64,000 bases of DNA from CAWBFD01 sp963788115 (GCA_963788115.1 CAWBFD010000004.1:1736001-1800000), one strand, 5' to 3'; positions 35,730-44,423 are shown, counted from the stretch's first letter. Notes: generated by a model not told the origin, from the sequence alone. Translations and numbers: made by a program.

Positions 35730-37082
35730 ATGAAGGCTCACATCGTCACCAGCACGACCAGGCCGCGACGACACGCGTGGTGTCGCGCGCCGTTATTGAT
35801 CGTCCTCAGTATTTGTGCGCTTGCGATCCCCGCGAGCGCGAGCGCCGACACGGTCCGAGACTGGAATCGCCACGCACTCGAGGCGCTCGGCAACCCGACC
35901 AACCCGCCCGTGCCCGGGCCCGTGCCCGGCGCCGCCCAGAGCCCGACCGTCACCTCAATTCACATGGCGATGGTTCAGGGGGCGGTCTACGACGCCGTCA
36001 ACTCGATCGACCGCGGGCATCAGGCGTATCTCGCCGGACTCCCACCCGCGCCGCGGTCAGCATCGCAAGAGGCCGCGGTCGCCACCGCCGCGCACCACGT
36101 GCTCGTCGGCCTCGGAGGCGGGCTCGTGCCGGCGTTGCCTCAGGCGGTCCGCGATCGACTCGACGTCCTTTATGCCGAGGCGCTCGCAGACGTTCCCAAC
36201 AACGGCACCAGCAAGGAGGATGGGATTGCAGCCGGGGCGGCCGCGGCCGCGACAATGCTTGCGGCGAGAACGAACGACGGCAGATACGAGCCGTTCTCGT
36301 TCCCCGTCGGCGCCGACGCCGGCGAGTGGCGTCCGGTCCTGCCGGCGTTCGTCAACGACCCGTTCGCATGGGTGGCCAACGTCGAGCCGTTCCTCCTCCA
36401 GAGCTCTTCGCAGTTCCGGACGAAGGGCCCGCGCGCGCTCACGAGCGACGCCTACACGAGGGAATACAACGAGGTGAAGGAGCTCGGGGCGGTCGGCAGT
36501 CCGCGTACCCCCGAGCAAGAGGCCGTGGCCCAGTTCTACACCGTCAATGTCATCGAGCTGCTCAACCGCACGTTCCGCACGATCTCCGAAGCCGAAGGGC
36601 TCACCCTCGCCGAGGAAGCCCGACTCTTCGCGATGCTGAACCTGGCCGGGGCAGACAGCGTGATCCACTGCTGGGATGAGAAGGCGTTCTGGAGCTTCTG
36701 GCGCCCGATCACCGCGATCCGGGAAGGGGACAACGACACCAACCCCGACACCGTCGGGCAGTCCAATTGGACACCGCTCATCGCTACTCCCCCGTATCCG
36801 GACCACACGTCCGGCTACAACTGCGCGAGCGGCGCGTACATGCACACCGCCAAGGCGTTCTTTGGCGGCAACAGGATGGAGTTCAGCGTCGTCAAGTTCC
36901 CGGGCAACGTGACGCCCAACCCGACGCGCGACTACGGGCAGTTGACGGCCGTGGTCAAGGACACCATCGACGCACGTGTGTACCTGGGCATCCACTTCCG
37001 GGCGGCCGACGTTCAGGCTGCCGCGCTCGGCAAGGATGTCGCCCACTGGCTCGACAAGCACTACTTCCAGCCCGTGGGCTGA
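35730..37082 (+). CDS. Exported vanadium-haloperoxidase/PAP2-like protein
   Basis: A 450-residue protein of the vanadium-dependent haloperoxidase/acid phosphatase superfamily. GGGAGG stands six bases before ATG 35730. Residues 1-41 form a signal peptide (RAPLLIVLSICALAIPASASA). The C-terminal half shows the active-site series: DEKAFWSFWRPITAIR, PPYPDHTSGYNCASGAY and DARVYLGIHFRAADVQAAALG (the last with the His of the third motif). Length and order match haloperoxidase-like bacterial proteins, many of which have only phosphatase or unknown activity. The upstream region has a TTGTACCG direct repeat (35620, 35631). A terminator follows. Confidence 0.85.
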   Translation: MKAHIVTSTTRPRRHAWCRAPLLIVLSICALAIPASASADTVRDWNRHALEALGNPTNPPVPGPVPGAAQSPTVTSIHMAMVQGAVYDAVNSIDRGHQAYLAGLPPAPRSASQEAAVATAAHHVLVGLGGGLVPALPQAVRDRLDVLYAEALADVPNNGTSKEDGIAAGAAAAATMLAARTNDGRYEPFSFPVGADAGEWRPVLPAFVNDPFAWVANVEPFLLQSSSQFRTKGPRALTSDAYTREYNEVKELGAVGSPRTPEQEAVAQFYTVNVIELLNRTFRTISEAEGLTLAEEARLFAMLNLAGADSVIHCWDEKAFWSFWRPITAIREGDNDTNPDTVGQSNWTPLIATPPYPDHTSGYNCASGAYMHTAKAFFGGNRMEFSVVKFPGNVTPNPTRDYGQLTAVVKDTIDARVYLGIHFRAADVQAAALGKDVAHWLDKHYFQPVG

Positions 37083-37091
37083 GCTGAGGCC

Positions 37092-37125
37092 GGACGGGCG
37101 CACGGGTAACAGCGTGCGCCCGTCC
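37092..37125 (+). terminator. Intrinsic terminator-like hairpin
   Basis: GGACGGGCGCACG pairs with CGTGCGCCCGTCC (13 base pairs, no mismatch) around an 8-base loop, 9 bases after the haloperoxidase stop. No long uridine run follows. Confidence 0.7.
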
Positions 37126-37250
37126 CGGCCGAGCGATCCACTCGCTACGCCACTGCTCCGGCCAACCTCGGTTGGCCTGAGGCGTCGGGGACCCTCTCAC
37201 CCGCTCGCGTCGCCCGCGACAATCCGATGACTGGCCCTCCCGGCCAGGGA

Positions 37251-37256
37251 TAGAAT
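37251..37256 (+). promoter_or_regulatory. -10 element of the selenium-binding protein gene
   Basis: TAGAAT, 36 bases before ATG 37293. ATGACT at 37227-37232 could be a -35 with 18-base spacing. Leader contains the ribosome binding site AAGGAAGG. Confidence 0.4.
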
Positions 37257-37292
37257 CCGGCGCGACGACCACTAATCCAAGGAAGGTGTTCC

Positions 37293-38699
37293 ATGCCCGA
37301 GACCACCGACCCCTCGTTCTATCGGTCGCCCACCGCCGCCATCGCCGCACCCCCCGAGCGGCTCGCCTACGTCGCGGCATTCGATCCGGCCGGCGAACAA
37401 CGCGACGCCATTACCGTCGTCGATTGCGACGCGGAATCGTCCAGCTATGGACAGGTGGTCGGGTGGGCGGACCTGACGACAGCGGGGAACGAGCTCCATC
37501 ACTTCGGCTGGAACGCCTGCTCCAGCGCCCTCTGCCACGAGGGCCACGATGGCGCGCTCGAGCGCCGCTACCTGATCGTGCCGGGCCTGCGATCGTCGCG
37601 CACCCACGTGCTCGACACCGGGCCGGACCCACGGCAGCCGCGGGTCGTGCGCACGATCGAGCCCGAGGAGCTCGCTGAGAAGGCCGGCTACTCGCGCCCG
37701 CACACCGTTCACTGCGGACCCGGCGGAATCTTCATGTCCAACCTCGGCGCCGCCGACGGCGACGAGGGGCCGGGCGGGGTGGCGCTGATCGACCACGATA
37801 CCTTCGAGGTCACCGGCGCTTGGGAGACCGACCGTGGCGAGCAGTACTTCGCGTACGACCTCTGGTGGCACTTGAACGAGGACGTGGCCGTGACCTCCGA
37901 GTGGGGGACGCCGGCGATGATCGAGGACGGCCTGAACCCCGAAGACCTCCTCGGTAAGCGGTTCGGGCACCATCTCGACTTCTGGAGCCTCTCCGAGGGC
38001 AGGCTGATCCAGCGGGTCGACCTGGGCGACGAGCATCAGATGGTGCTCGAGGTGAGGCCCGCTCACGACCCCCGCAAGACCTGGGGCTTCGCCTGCGTGG
38101 TGATCAGCGTCGAGGACCTGTCCGCGTCCGTGTGGCTGTGGCACCGCGAGGGTGAGCGCTGGACGGTGAAGAAGGTGATCACCATCCCCGCCGAGCCGGC
38201 CGAGACCGACCAGCTGCCGCCCGCGCTCCAACCCTTCGGCGCGGTTCCACCGCTGGTGACCGACATCGACCTCTCGGTCGACGATCGCTGGCTGTACGTG
38301 TCGTGCTGGGGGACCGGGGAGCTCAAGCAGTACGACGTGCGCGATCCGCATAATCCCAAGGAGACGGGATCGGTACGTCTAGGTGGCATCGTCCGCCGCG
38401 CGCCCCATCCGGCGGCCCCCGAACTGGAACTGCGGGGCGCGCCTCAGATGATCGAGGTCAGCCGCGACGGTCGCCGTGTGTACGGCACCAACTCGCTCTA
38501 CGCGTCCTGGGACGAGATCTTCTATCCGGACGGCGTGGGCGCGTGGATGGCCCGCATTGATGCGGACACGGAAGCCGGCGGCATGAGCCTCGACCAGCGC
38601 TTCTTCCCGCACGGCGACGACTTCCGCGGGCTGCGGGTGCATCAGACCCGCCTCCAGGCCGGGGACGCGTCGAGCGACTCGTACTGCTTCGTGGACTAG
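37293..38699 (+). CDS. Selenium-binding protein 56 / methanethiol oxidase family
   Basis: A 468-residue SBP56 homologue. Some family members oxidise methanethiol to formaldehyde, sulfide and peroxide using copper, but most are uncharacterised. Evidence: ELHHFGWNACSSALCHEGH, the PGLRSSRTHVLDT stretch, HTVHCGPGGIFMSNLG, FGHHLDFWSLSEG and VTDIDLSVDDRWLYVSCWGTGELKQYD, the standard propeller signature. ATG 37293 has AAGGAAGG at good spacing. The CSSALCH His/Cys cluster fits metal or selenium binding. It is a cytosolic single gene, with a possible tiny ORF after it. Confidence 0.92.
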   Translation: MPETTDPSFYRSPTAAIAAPPERLAYVAAFDPAGEQRDAITVVDCDAESSSYGQVVGWADLTTAGNELHHFGWNACSSALCHEGHDGALERRYLIVPGLRSSRTHVLDTGPDPRQPRVVRTIEPEELAEKAGYSRPHTVHCGPGGIFMSNLGAADGDEGPGGVALIDHDTFEVTGAWETDRGEQYFAYDLWWHLNEDVAVTSEWGTPAMIEDGLNPEDLLGKRFGHHLDFWSLSEGRLIQRVDLGDEHQMVLEVRPAHDPRKTWGFACVVISVEDLSASVWLWHREGERWTVKKVITIPAEPAETDQLPPALQPFGAVPPLVTDIDLSVDDRWLYVSCWGTGELKQYDVRDPHNPKETGSVRLGGIVRRAPHPAAPELELRGAPQMIEVSRDGRRVYGTNSLYASWDEIFYPDGVGAWMARIDADTEAGGMSLDQRFFPHGDDFRGLRVHQTRLQAGDASSDSYCFVD

Positions 38700-38747
38700 C
38701 TGGCTACCGACGGACACCGAGAGCGAGATAGCGAGCAGGATCTGCTG

Positions 38748-38846
38748 ATGGAGCGGATCGATCAGATCGCTGCCGATCTGAACGCGATGCGGGAGGAGCT
38801 CGCACCCCCAGCGGCCAGCGATCCGCCTGCGCCGCCAGGCGGCTGA
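38748..38846 (+). CDS. Possible 32-residue protein
   Basis: ATG 38748 with AGGA seven bases upstream, reading MERIDQIAADLNAMREELAPP followed by a Pro/Ala-rich end. The first 20 residues would form an amphipathic helix. The frame is open back to the selenium-binding protein stop (GAG-rich, reading DGHRERDSEQDLL), so a read-through tail is also conceivable. Low support, given only by codon bias and helix pattern. Confidence 0.3.
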   Translation: MERIDQIAADLNAMREELAPPAASDPPAPPGG

Positions 38847-38856
38847 TCTACTCCGG

Positions 38857-38876
38857 CCCGCCGCATCTATGGCGGG
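38857..38876. terminator. Small hairpin between convergent genes
   Basis: CCCGCC and GGCGGG pair around GCATCTAT, 10 bases after the small ORF and 13 before the end of the convergent coiled-coil gene. Six base pairs only. Confidence 0.35.
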
Positions 38877-38889
38877 TTCCTGTCCGGAG

Positions 38890-39219
38890 CTAGCCGCGTA
38901 ACGCCTTCTCGACGGCGGCTACACGGGTAGCCAAGCCGCGGACGTCCTCCGCAGCCTGGTCCCTGACCGCTTCCAGCTCGTGCTCGAGACGCTTCACCTC
39001 CGCGAGCAGATCGACGACGTTCGCGCCGTACGTGGGCGGTAGCTCCTCGAGCACGTCCGCGCCCATGAGCTCAGGCTGCCCGGTGGCAAACGCGAGCGCC
39101 GTCACTCGCTCGCGCAGCGCGGAGATGTCCCGCAGGAGCACCTCGATCTGCTTCGGGACGTCCTTATCACTCCCGATCTCGACAATGGTGCCGTCCCCCG
39201 TGACCTGTCGCCGTCGCAT
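38890..39219 (-). CDS. Small coiled-coil protein
   Basis: A 109-residue protein without a recognised domain. ATG 39219 reads MRRRQVTGDGTIVEIGSDKD, a short beta start, then KQIEVLLRDISALRERVTALAF, a link with ELMGADVLEELPPTYGANVV, and a second helix of about 45 residues (DLLAEVKRLEHELEAVRDQAAEDVRGLATRVAAVEKAL) with clear heptads. It probably dimerises. The frame continues upstream only over antisense of the SnoaL gene. Divergent from that gene. Confidence 0.6.
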   Translation of the reverse strand: MRRRQVTGDGTIVEIGSDKDVPKQIEVLLRDISALRERVTALAFATGQPELMGADVLEELPPTYGANVVDLLAEVKRLEHELEAVRDQAAEDVRGLATRVAAVEKALRG

Positions 39220-39297
39220 TGCTCGGACCTTAGCCGAGGGCGACGCTCGGATCAGCGGATGCGTCGGCCGGGGATAGCGGGGGATACTTGACGGGCG

Positions 39298-39750
39298 ATG
39301 TCGCAGGAGAACGTCGAGGCGGTCAGGGCCCTGTTCGCCGCGTTCGCCGATCGAGATCCGGATGCTGCGGCCGAGGTTCTTGACCCAGGCGTTCAGGTTC
39401 ACCCGGCGATCGTGGGCGGACCCGAGAAGGTCGTGTATCACGGCCGGGACGGAATGCGGCAGTTCTGGGCTGACGTTGACGCCGCATGGGCGGAGTATCG
39501 GATCGTGCCCGATGAGTTCCGCGAACTCGACGAGGCAGTGGTCGTGCTCGGACGGGCCTTCGCTCGCGGTCGGGGGAGCGGCATCGCCCTCGACCAGGGG
39601 GCAGGGTGGATCGCGCGACTTCGCGCGGGCAGGATCGTGGAGTTTCAGAGCTTTACCAGCCAGGAGGAGGCACTCGAAGCAGCCGGGCTCCGGCGCGAGC
39701 GCCGTCAGGGTTATCGCGATCCCCTCGCCGCGGACCCAGGCAGTGACTGA
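39298..39750 (+). CDS. SnoaL-like / NTF2-fold protein
   Basis: A 150-residue single-domain protein of the SnoaL-like NTF2 superfamily. Seen: SQENVEAVRALFAAFADRDPDAAAEVLDPGVQVHPAIV, GRDGMRQFWADVDAAWAEYRI, IARLRAGRIVEFQSFTSQEEALEAAGL, the standard cone-shaped alpha+beta layout. Members act as cyclases, isomerases, dehydratases or merely binding proteins, so the activity is open. A GATACT -10 (39283-39288) leaves only about three bases of leader. Confidence 0.85.
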   Translation: MSQENVEAVRALFAAFADRDPDAAAEVLDPGVQVHPAIVGGPEKVVYHGRDGMRQFWADVDAAWAEYRIVPDEFRELDEAVVVLGRAFARGRGSGIALDQGAGWIARLRAGRIVEFQSFTSQEEALEAAGLRRERRQGYRDPLAADPGSD

Positions 39751-39779
39751 CTTGGGAGAAACTGGCAATACTGCGAGGG

Positions 39780-40190
39780 ATGGCGGAGGAGAACCTGGAG
39801 ATCGTCCGGCGGGCCTATGACCCGGCCGGTGGGGGCGTTCTCGACACCGACCTGCTGTCGGCGCTGGCCGATTACGTCACATCCGACACGGAGTTCGACT
39901 TCTCCGAGGTCTATCCCGACGGGACGATGCTGCGAGGCCTGGATGAGGCGCGTCGCCTTGTCTCGAATTGGCCCTGGGGCAAGTTGCACTTCGAGCCGGA
40001 GCGCTTCATCGACGTCGATGGGGAGCGGGTGCTCGTGTTCGTCAGGGCCACCGCCACTGGCGTCGGGAGCGGGGTGCCGGTCCAACGCCTCACGGCACAC
40101 GAGTGCACCTTCAGGGAGGGATCGCTGGTGCGCTTCAAGGTGTACCCCGACCGGGACGCCGCCATCAGAGTCACGGGCGCTGCCCGATAG
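39780..40190 (+). CDS. SnoaL-like / NTF2-fold protein, second copy
   Basis: A 136-residue paralogue of the preceding gene: EENLEIVRRAYDP opening, DTEFDFSEVYPDGTMLRGLDEARRL, ERVLVFVRATATGVGSGVPV and a terminal FKVYPDRDAAIRVTG strand. The two genes are 29 bases apart. An AATACT -10 (39767-39772) predicts a start one base before ATG 39780, so it may have its own leaderless promoter. It converges with dxs at 7 bases. Function unknown. Confidence 0.82.
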   Translation: MAEENLEIVRRAYDPAGGGVLDTDLLSALADYVTSDTEFDFSEVYPDGTMLRGLDEARRLVSNWPWGKLHFEPERFIDVDGERVLVFVRATATGVGSGVPVQRLTAHECTFREGSLVRFKVYPDRDAAIRVTGAAR

Positions 40191-40196
40191 CAGCCG

Positions 40197-42209
40197 TCAG
40201 CTCACAGTGGGCACCCGCGCCCGCAGCGCAGTCAGCACTCGCTCCGCTACCGCCTCGCCGGTGAGCCCGACCTCCTCGCGCAGCAGCGCTGGCTTGCCGT
40301 GGGTGACATAGCGATCCGGCAGGCCCACGCGAAGGATTCGGGCGCGACGTGAGTCGGGCCCAGTGAAGGTGTCCTCGACGTGCTCGAGCACCGCCGCCCC
40401 GAAGCCGCCCGGCAGGACCTGGTCCTCGACCGTGATCAGCAACTCATGGTCAGCGGCGAGCCGCGTGATCAGCTCGGTGTCGAGCGGCTTGGCGAAGCGC
40501 CCGTCGGCGACCGTCGGCGCGAGGTCGTGCTCGCCCAGGAGCTCGGCGGCCTTGAGACAGACCGGGACCCCGTAGCCATAGCCGACCAGCGCTACGCGCG
40601 AGCCGGTGCGCAGGACCTCCCCGGTGCCGATCTGGATCTGCTCGGGCCTGGACGGCAGCGGCGCGCCCTCGGCCGCGCCCCGCGGGTAGCGCAATGCGAT
40701 CGGGCCGTCGTCGTGGGTGAGCGCGGTGCGGACCATGTGCACCAGCATCGCCTCGTTTCGGGGCGCCATCAGCACGATGTTCGGCAGCGGGCGCATGTAG
40801 GAGATGTCGAAGGCGCCATGATGGGTCGGCCCGTCGTCGCCGACCAGGCCGGCGCGGTCCATGGCGAAGACCACATTCAGGCTTTGGAGGCAGACGTCGT
40901 GGACGAGCTGGTCGAAGGCGCGCTGGAGGAAGGTCGAGTAGATCGCGCACACCGGCTTCGCGCCCTGGAGGGCAAGCCCGCCGGCGAACAGGACGGCGTC
41001 CTGCTCGGCGATGCCGACGTCGTAGTACTGCTCCGGGACCTCGCCGGCCAGCTTTGACAGTCCGGTCCCCCCCGCCATCGCGGCTGTGATCCCGATCACG
41101 CGCCGGTCGCGCTTGGCCTCGGCGACGAGGGCGTCGGCGAATACCTGCGTGTACTGGGGCGGTGACGGCGGGGGCGCGGGCTTCTCGACCTTCTCCGGCG
41201 CCTTCGGCTTCGGCGCGGGCTTCCGGTTGACGATGGAGTGCGGCTTTGCGGCATGCCACTTCTCCATCCCCTCGAGGCCCCCCTCCTCGGCGGGAGGGAA
41301 GCCCTTTCCCTTGACCGTCTGGATGTGGACGACCACCGGCCGGTCGGCCTCGAGCGCATCCGCCAGCGCCTGGCGGAGCGCGGGCACGTCGTGTCCCTCG
41401 ATGACGCCGACGTAGGCGAGATCGAGCTCCTCGAACAGGAGGCCGGGGGCGAGATAGGCCTTCACCGCCGCCTTGATCTCCGGTCCGAGGCGGTCGATCC
41501 GGCGGCCCACACCCAGCGGCAGCCTCGTCAAACGGTTCTCGACATCCTCCCGCGCGTGGTAGAGGCGCGCGTTCAGCCGCACCTGGTTGAAGTAGCGGGA
41601 GAGCGCACCAACGTTCGGGGAGATCGACATCCCGTTGTCGTTGAGGACGATCACGATCGGGGTCTGGAGGCCGCCGGCGTTGTGAAGCGCCTCGAACGCG
41701 ACGCCACCGGTCAGCGCCCCGTCGCCGATCACGGCCACCACCTTGCCGTCCTCGCCGATTCCCTTCCGCATCGCCTCCTTGAGCCCGACCGCGTAACCGA
41801 TCGAGGTGGAGGCGTGTCCAGCGCCCATGATGTCGTGCTCGGACTCGAACACCGAGCAGAACGGCGCGAGCCCGCCGTACTGGCGAATCGTGTCGAGCCG
41901 CTCGCGCCGCCCGGTCAGGACCTTGTGCGGGTACGCCTGGTGGCCGACGTCCCAGAGGATCTTGTCGCGGGGTGAGTCGAGCAGGCTGTGGAGCACCACC
42001 GCCAGCTCGCAGGCCCCGAGGTTGGCGCCGAAGTGACCGCCGATCTCGCCGATCACGTCGATGACGAGCTCTCGCACCTCCTGCGCGACCTGGGTCAGCT
42101 CGCGATCGGAGAGGTCCTTGAGGTCCTCCGGGCCGTCGATGCTGTCGAGCAGGCGCTCCTCCGAGCCTTCCGAGGCTTCCGCTGCCGTCTGTCCGTCGTT
42201 CCCGCTCAC
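40197..42209 (-). CDS. dxs: 1-deoxy-D-xylulose-5-phosphate synthase
   Basis: A 670-residue thiamin-diphosphate enzyme, first step of the MEP isoprenoid route (pyruvate plus glyceraldehyde 3-phosphate). Seen: HFGANLGACELAVVLHSL, the TPP motif VIGDGALTGGVAFEALHNAG followed by VLNDNGMSI, the second-domain YYDVGIAEQDAVLFAGG with the catalytic Glu, and MDRAGLVGDDGPTHHGAFD. A Pro/Lys-rich linker (about residues 330-350) separates domains. ATG 42209 overlaps the ispA stop as ATGA, so the two are translationally coupled. Confidence 0.97.
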   Translation of the reverse strand: MSGNDGQTAAEASEGSEERLLDSIDGPEDLKDLSDRELTQVAQEVRELVIDVIGEIGGHFGANLGACELAVVLHSLLDSPRDKILWDVGHQAYPHKVLTGRRERLDTIRQYGGLAPFCSVFESEHDIMGAGHASTSIGYAVGLKEAMRKGIGEDGKVVAVIGDGALTGGVAFEALHNAGGLQTPIVIVLNDNGMSISPNVGALSRYFNQVRLNARLYHAREDVENRLTRLPLGVGRRIDRLGPEIKAAVKAYLAPGLLFEELDLAYVGVIEGHDVPALRQALADALEADRPVVVHIQTVKGKGFPPAEEGGLEGMEKWHAAKPHSIVNRKPAPKPKAPEKVEKPAPPPSPPQYTQVFADALVAEAKRDRRVIGITAAMAGGTGLSKLAGEVPEQYYDVGIAEQDAVLFAGGLALQGAKPVCAIYSTFLQRAFDQLVHDVCLQSLNVVFAMDRAGLVGDDGPTHHGAFDISYMRPLPNIVLMAPRNEAMLVHMVRTALTHDDGPIALRYPRGAAEGAPLPSRPEQIQIGTGEVLRTGSRVALVGYGYGVPVCLKAAELLGEHDLAPTVADGRFAKPLDTELITRLAADHELLITVEDQVLPGGFGAAVLEHVEDTFTGPDSRRARILRVGLPDRYVTHGKPALLREEVGLTGEAVAERVLTALRARVPTVS

Positions 42210-43087
42210 GAGTGCCGCGTGTGGATGAAGTCCATGATCAGCTCGAGATCCGTAGTGTCGCCGTCAACCATCGCAAGCGCCTCGCGCGCCCGATCGTGCG
42301 ACTCGACCGCGAGCTCCCGGGCCTGGTCGAGGCCGTACAGGCTGACGTATGTGAGCTTGCCATGTCGCTCGTCGGAGCCATGCGGCTTTCCCAGCTCCTC
42401 GTCCGATCCGGTCACGTCCAGGATGTCGTCGACGATCTGAAACAGGACGCCAAGCTCATCCGCGAAGCGCCGGTAGGGAATTGTGCCAGCTTCGGGGACG
42501 CCTGCGAGCGCCAGCGGGACCGTGACGCTGGCTGCAATCAGGCGCCCCGTCTTCAGCGAGTGGAGCTGGCGGAGGAAGGTGGCGCCTGACGCCTCTCCGG
42601 ATTCACCCTCGGTCGTGACATCGATGTACTGGCCCCCAACCATGCCGGTGACCCCGGTGGCGGCGACCAGCTCCCTGAGGGCTGCGAGCACCCGCGCGGG
42701 CTCGCCTTCCTGGCGCTGGGCGATCAGGTGGATCGCCTCGGAGAAGAGACCGTCCCCGGCCAGGATCGCGACATCCTCGCCATGCACGACGTGAGAGGTC
42801 GGGCGCCCGCGACGCATGTCGTCGTCATCCATCGCCGGCAGGTCATCGTGGATCAGCGAGTAGGTGTGGATCAGCTCGAGCGCCGCGGCCGCCGGAAGCA
42901 TCGACCTCGGCTCGGCTCCCACCGAGCGAGCGGTGGCCAGCGCGAGCACGGGTCGGATCCGTTTGCCGCCGGGTAGCAACGAGTAGCGCATCGCCTCGTC
43001 GAGGCCATCGGTCTGCGCCACCGCCGAGAAGCGGAGCTCGCCCAGGTACTCCTGGACAAGCTCACGCAGGTCATCCGGATAGCTCAC
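42206..43087 (-). CDS. ispA: Polyprenyl (farnesyl/geranylgeranyl) diphosphate synthase
   Basis: A 293-residue trans-prenyltransferase. Both Asp-rich motifs are present: IHDDLPAMDDDDMRRGRPTSH and FQIVDDILDVTGSDEELGK, with LLPGGKRIRPVL and the QYIDV segment between. The residues before the first DDxxD (TYSLIH) fit a short-chain C15-C20 synthase. GTG 43087 overlaps the xseB stop as GTGA. Operon partners nusB, xseB and dxs are typical for ispA. Confidence 0.94.
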   Translation of the reverse strand: MSYPDDLRELVQEYLGELRFSAVAQTDGLDEAMRYSLLPGGKRIRPVLALATARSVGAEPRSMLPAAAALELIHTYSLIHDDLPAMDDDDMRRGRPTSHVVHGEDVAILAGDGLFSEAIHLIAQRQEGEPARVLAALRELVAATGVTGMVGGQYIDVTTEGESGEASGATFLRQLHSLKTGRLIAASVTVPLALAGVPEAGTIPYRRFADELGVLFQIVDDILDVTGSDEELGKPHGSDERHGKLTYVSLYGLDQARELAVESHDRAREALAMVDGDTTDLELIMDFIHTRHS

Positions 43088-43302
43088 GGCTCGGATTCGT
43101 CGCCGATCGCCCGCAGCACCCGGTCGATCTCGTTGCCAGCCCGGCCGACGAGGTCCGCCGCCTCGCGCGCTAGCTGCTCCGCTTCCCCTTCCGCCAGCTC
43201 CGGGTCGCGCAGGCGTGCAGCGAGCTCCCGGAGCCTCGTCGCGATCGCGTCCACCTCGCTCGGACCGGCGCCAGCCCCGGGAGCGTCGCCGGGGCCGCTC
43301 AT
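43084..43302 (-). CDS. xseB: Exodeoxyribonuclease VII small subunit-like protein
   Basis: A 72-residue mainly helical protein. It fits XseB by length, position between nusB and ispA, and the helix pattern DAIATRLRELAARLRDPELAEGEAEQLAREAADLVGRAGNEIDRVLRA, but the classical LEEAL-x-L-x-E-G core is not obvious, so I treat it as likely, not certain. No xseA is seen in this window. ATG 43302 overlaps the nusB stop (ATGA), and its stop overlaps ispA. Confidence 0.5.
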   Translation of the reverse strand: MSGPGDAPGAGAGPSEVDAIATRLRELAARLRDPELAEGEAEQLAREAADLVGRAGNEIDRVLRAIGDESEP

Positions 43303-43673
43303 GGCGTCGACTCCCGCGCAGCCGAGCCCAGGATTCCGTTGACGAACCCCGGGGCGTCCGCACCGCAGTAGGCGCGCGAGAGGCTCACGGCCTCGTCGAT
43401 CGCCACCTCCACGGGGATGTCGTCGCGGTAGCGCATCTCGTACAGGGCGACGCGCATGATGCTGCGCTCGAGCGGGGCGATCCGCTCCAGCTCCCATCCT
43501 CTCGACAGGCGTGCGATCTCGGCGTCGAGCTCACCGCGCCTCGACTCGGCCCCCTCGGCCAGCTCACGGGTGAACGGGCGCGCGCCATTGAGGAGCTCAT
43601 CGAGCTCCCGGCCGGTGACCTCGCGCTGATAGAGCGCGAACACCGCCTCCCGTCGCTGATCCGAGCGGCGCAA
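43299..43673 (-). CDS. nusB: Transcription antitermination factor NusB
   Basis: A 124-residue all-helical NusB, which with NusE binds boxA RNA in rRNA antitermination. Seen: RRSDQRREAVFALYQREVTG, the SRGWELERIAPLERSIMRVALYEM core, and IPVEVAIDEAVSLSRAYCGADAPGFVNGIL. These are standard for the family. The gene is 9 bases after efp in the operon sense and coupled to xseB. Confidence 0.94.
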   Translation of the reverse strand: MRRSDQRREAVFALYQREVTGRELDELLNGARPFTRELAEGAESRRGELDAEIARLSRGWELERIAPLERSIMRVALYEMRYRDDIPVEVAIDEAVSLSRAYCGADAPGFVNGILGSAARESTP

Positions 43674-43682
43674 GTCTGTTCC

Positions 43683-44243
43683 TCAGGCGCGCGAGACGTA
43701 CTCGCCGCTGCGCGTGTCGACGCGGACCGTCTCCCCCTCGTCAATGAACAGCGGCACCTGGACCTGGACGCCCGTCTCCAGCCTCGCCGGCTTCGAGCCG
43801 CCGCCGGACGCCGTGTCACCCCGCAGCCCCGGATCGGTCTGGACGACCCGCAGGTCGACCGCGCTCGGCACCTGCACTCCGGCGGGCCGCTCGTCGACGA
43901 ACAGCAGGTCGACTGTGTCGTTGGGGAGCACCCACTGCATCTCATCACCGGCGGCGTCGCGCAAGATCTCGATCTGCTCGTAGCTCCGGGTGTCCATGAA
44001 CACCGCCGCGTCGCCGGAGTCGTAGAGGTACTGCATCTTGCGGGTCTCGGTGCGGACGGGACGGAACTTCTCCCCCGCGCGGAAGGTCCTGTCCTGGACC
44101 GAGCCGTCGTCGAACTTGCGCAGCCGCGTGCGGACGAACGCCCCGCCCTTGCCGGGCTTCACGTGCTGGAACTCGACGATCCGGTAGATGGCGCCATCGA
44201 CCTCGATGTGGCTGCCGTTCTTGAACTGGTTGGTGCTGATCAC
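43683..44243 (-). CDS. efp: Elongation factor P
   Basis: A 186-residue EF-P, which relieves ribosome stalling at polyproline. Three beta domains: KOW-like N-terminus (ISTNQFKNGSHIEVDGAIYRIVEFQHVKPGKGGAFVRTRLR), OB fold (MQYLYDSGDAAVFMDTRSYEQIEI) and a C-terminal OB fold ending GSKPARLETGVQVQVPLFIDEGETVRVDTRSGEYVSRA. The tip loop KPGKGG carries Lys32, the residue modified in other bacteria; no epmA/epmB is seen nearby. Start is GTG 44243, leading the nusB-dxs operon. Confidence 0.96.
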   Translation of the reverse strand: MISTNQFKNGSHIEVDGAIYRIVEFQHVKPGKGGAFVRTRLRKFDDGSVQDRTFRAGEKFRPVRTETRKMQYLYDSGDAAVFMDTRSYEQIEILRDAAGDEMQWVLPNDTVDLLFVDERPAGVQVPSAVDLRVVQTDPGLRGDTASGGGSKPARLETGVQVQVPLFIDEGETVRVDTRSGEYVSRA

Positions 44244-44292
44244 GCCGCCTGAGTTTAGGGTCGTCGCGGCGGCGCGGTCCGCGCACTCCGGT

Positions 44293-44423
44293 CCACGCCG
44301 GTCGATTCGCGCCACGCCGGTCGATTCGCGCCACGCCGGTCGCCCCGCGCCACGCCGGTCGCCCCGCGCCAGCCGGTCGCCCCGCGCCACGCCGGTCGCC
44401 CCGCGCCACGCCGGTCGCCCCGA
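44293..44423. repeat. Tandem repeat, 19-base unit, seven copies
   Basis: Unit CCACGCCGGTCGCCCCGCG, in the first two copies with GATT in place of GCCC. Copies begin at 44293, 44312, 44331, 44350, 44369 (one base shorter), 44387 and 44406. It lies 50 bases upstream of efp and runs straight into the first palindromic repeat. No spacer sequences, so not CRISPR. Confidence 0.85.

Noticed and set aside
44293..44423. Possible CRISPR array
   Set aside because: The units are contiguous 19-base repeats without spacers and no cas gene is near.
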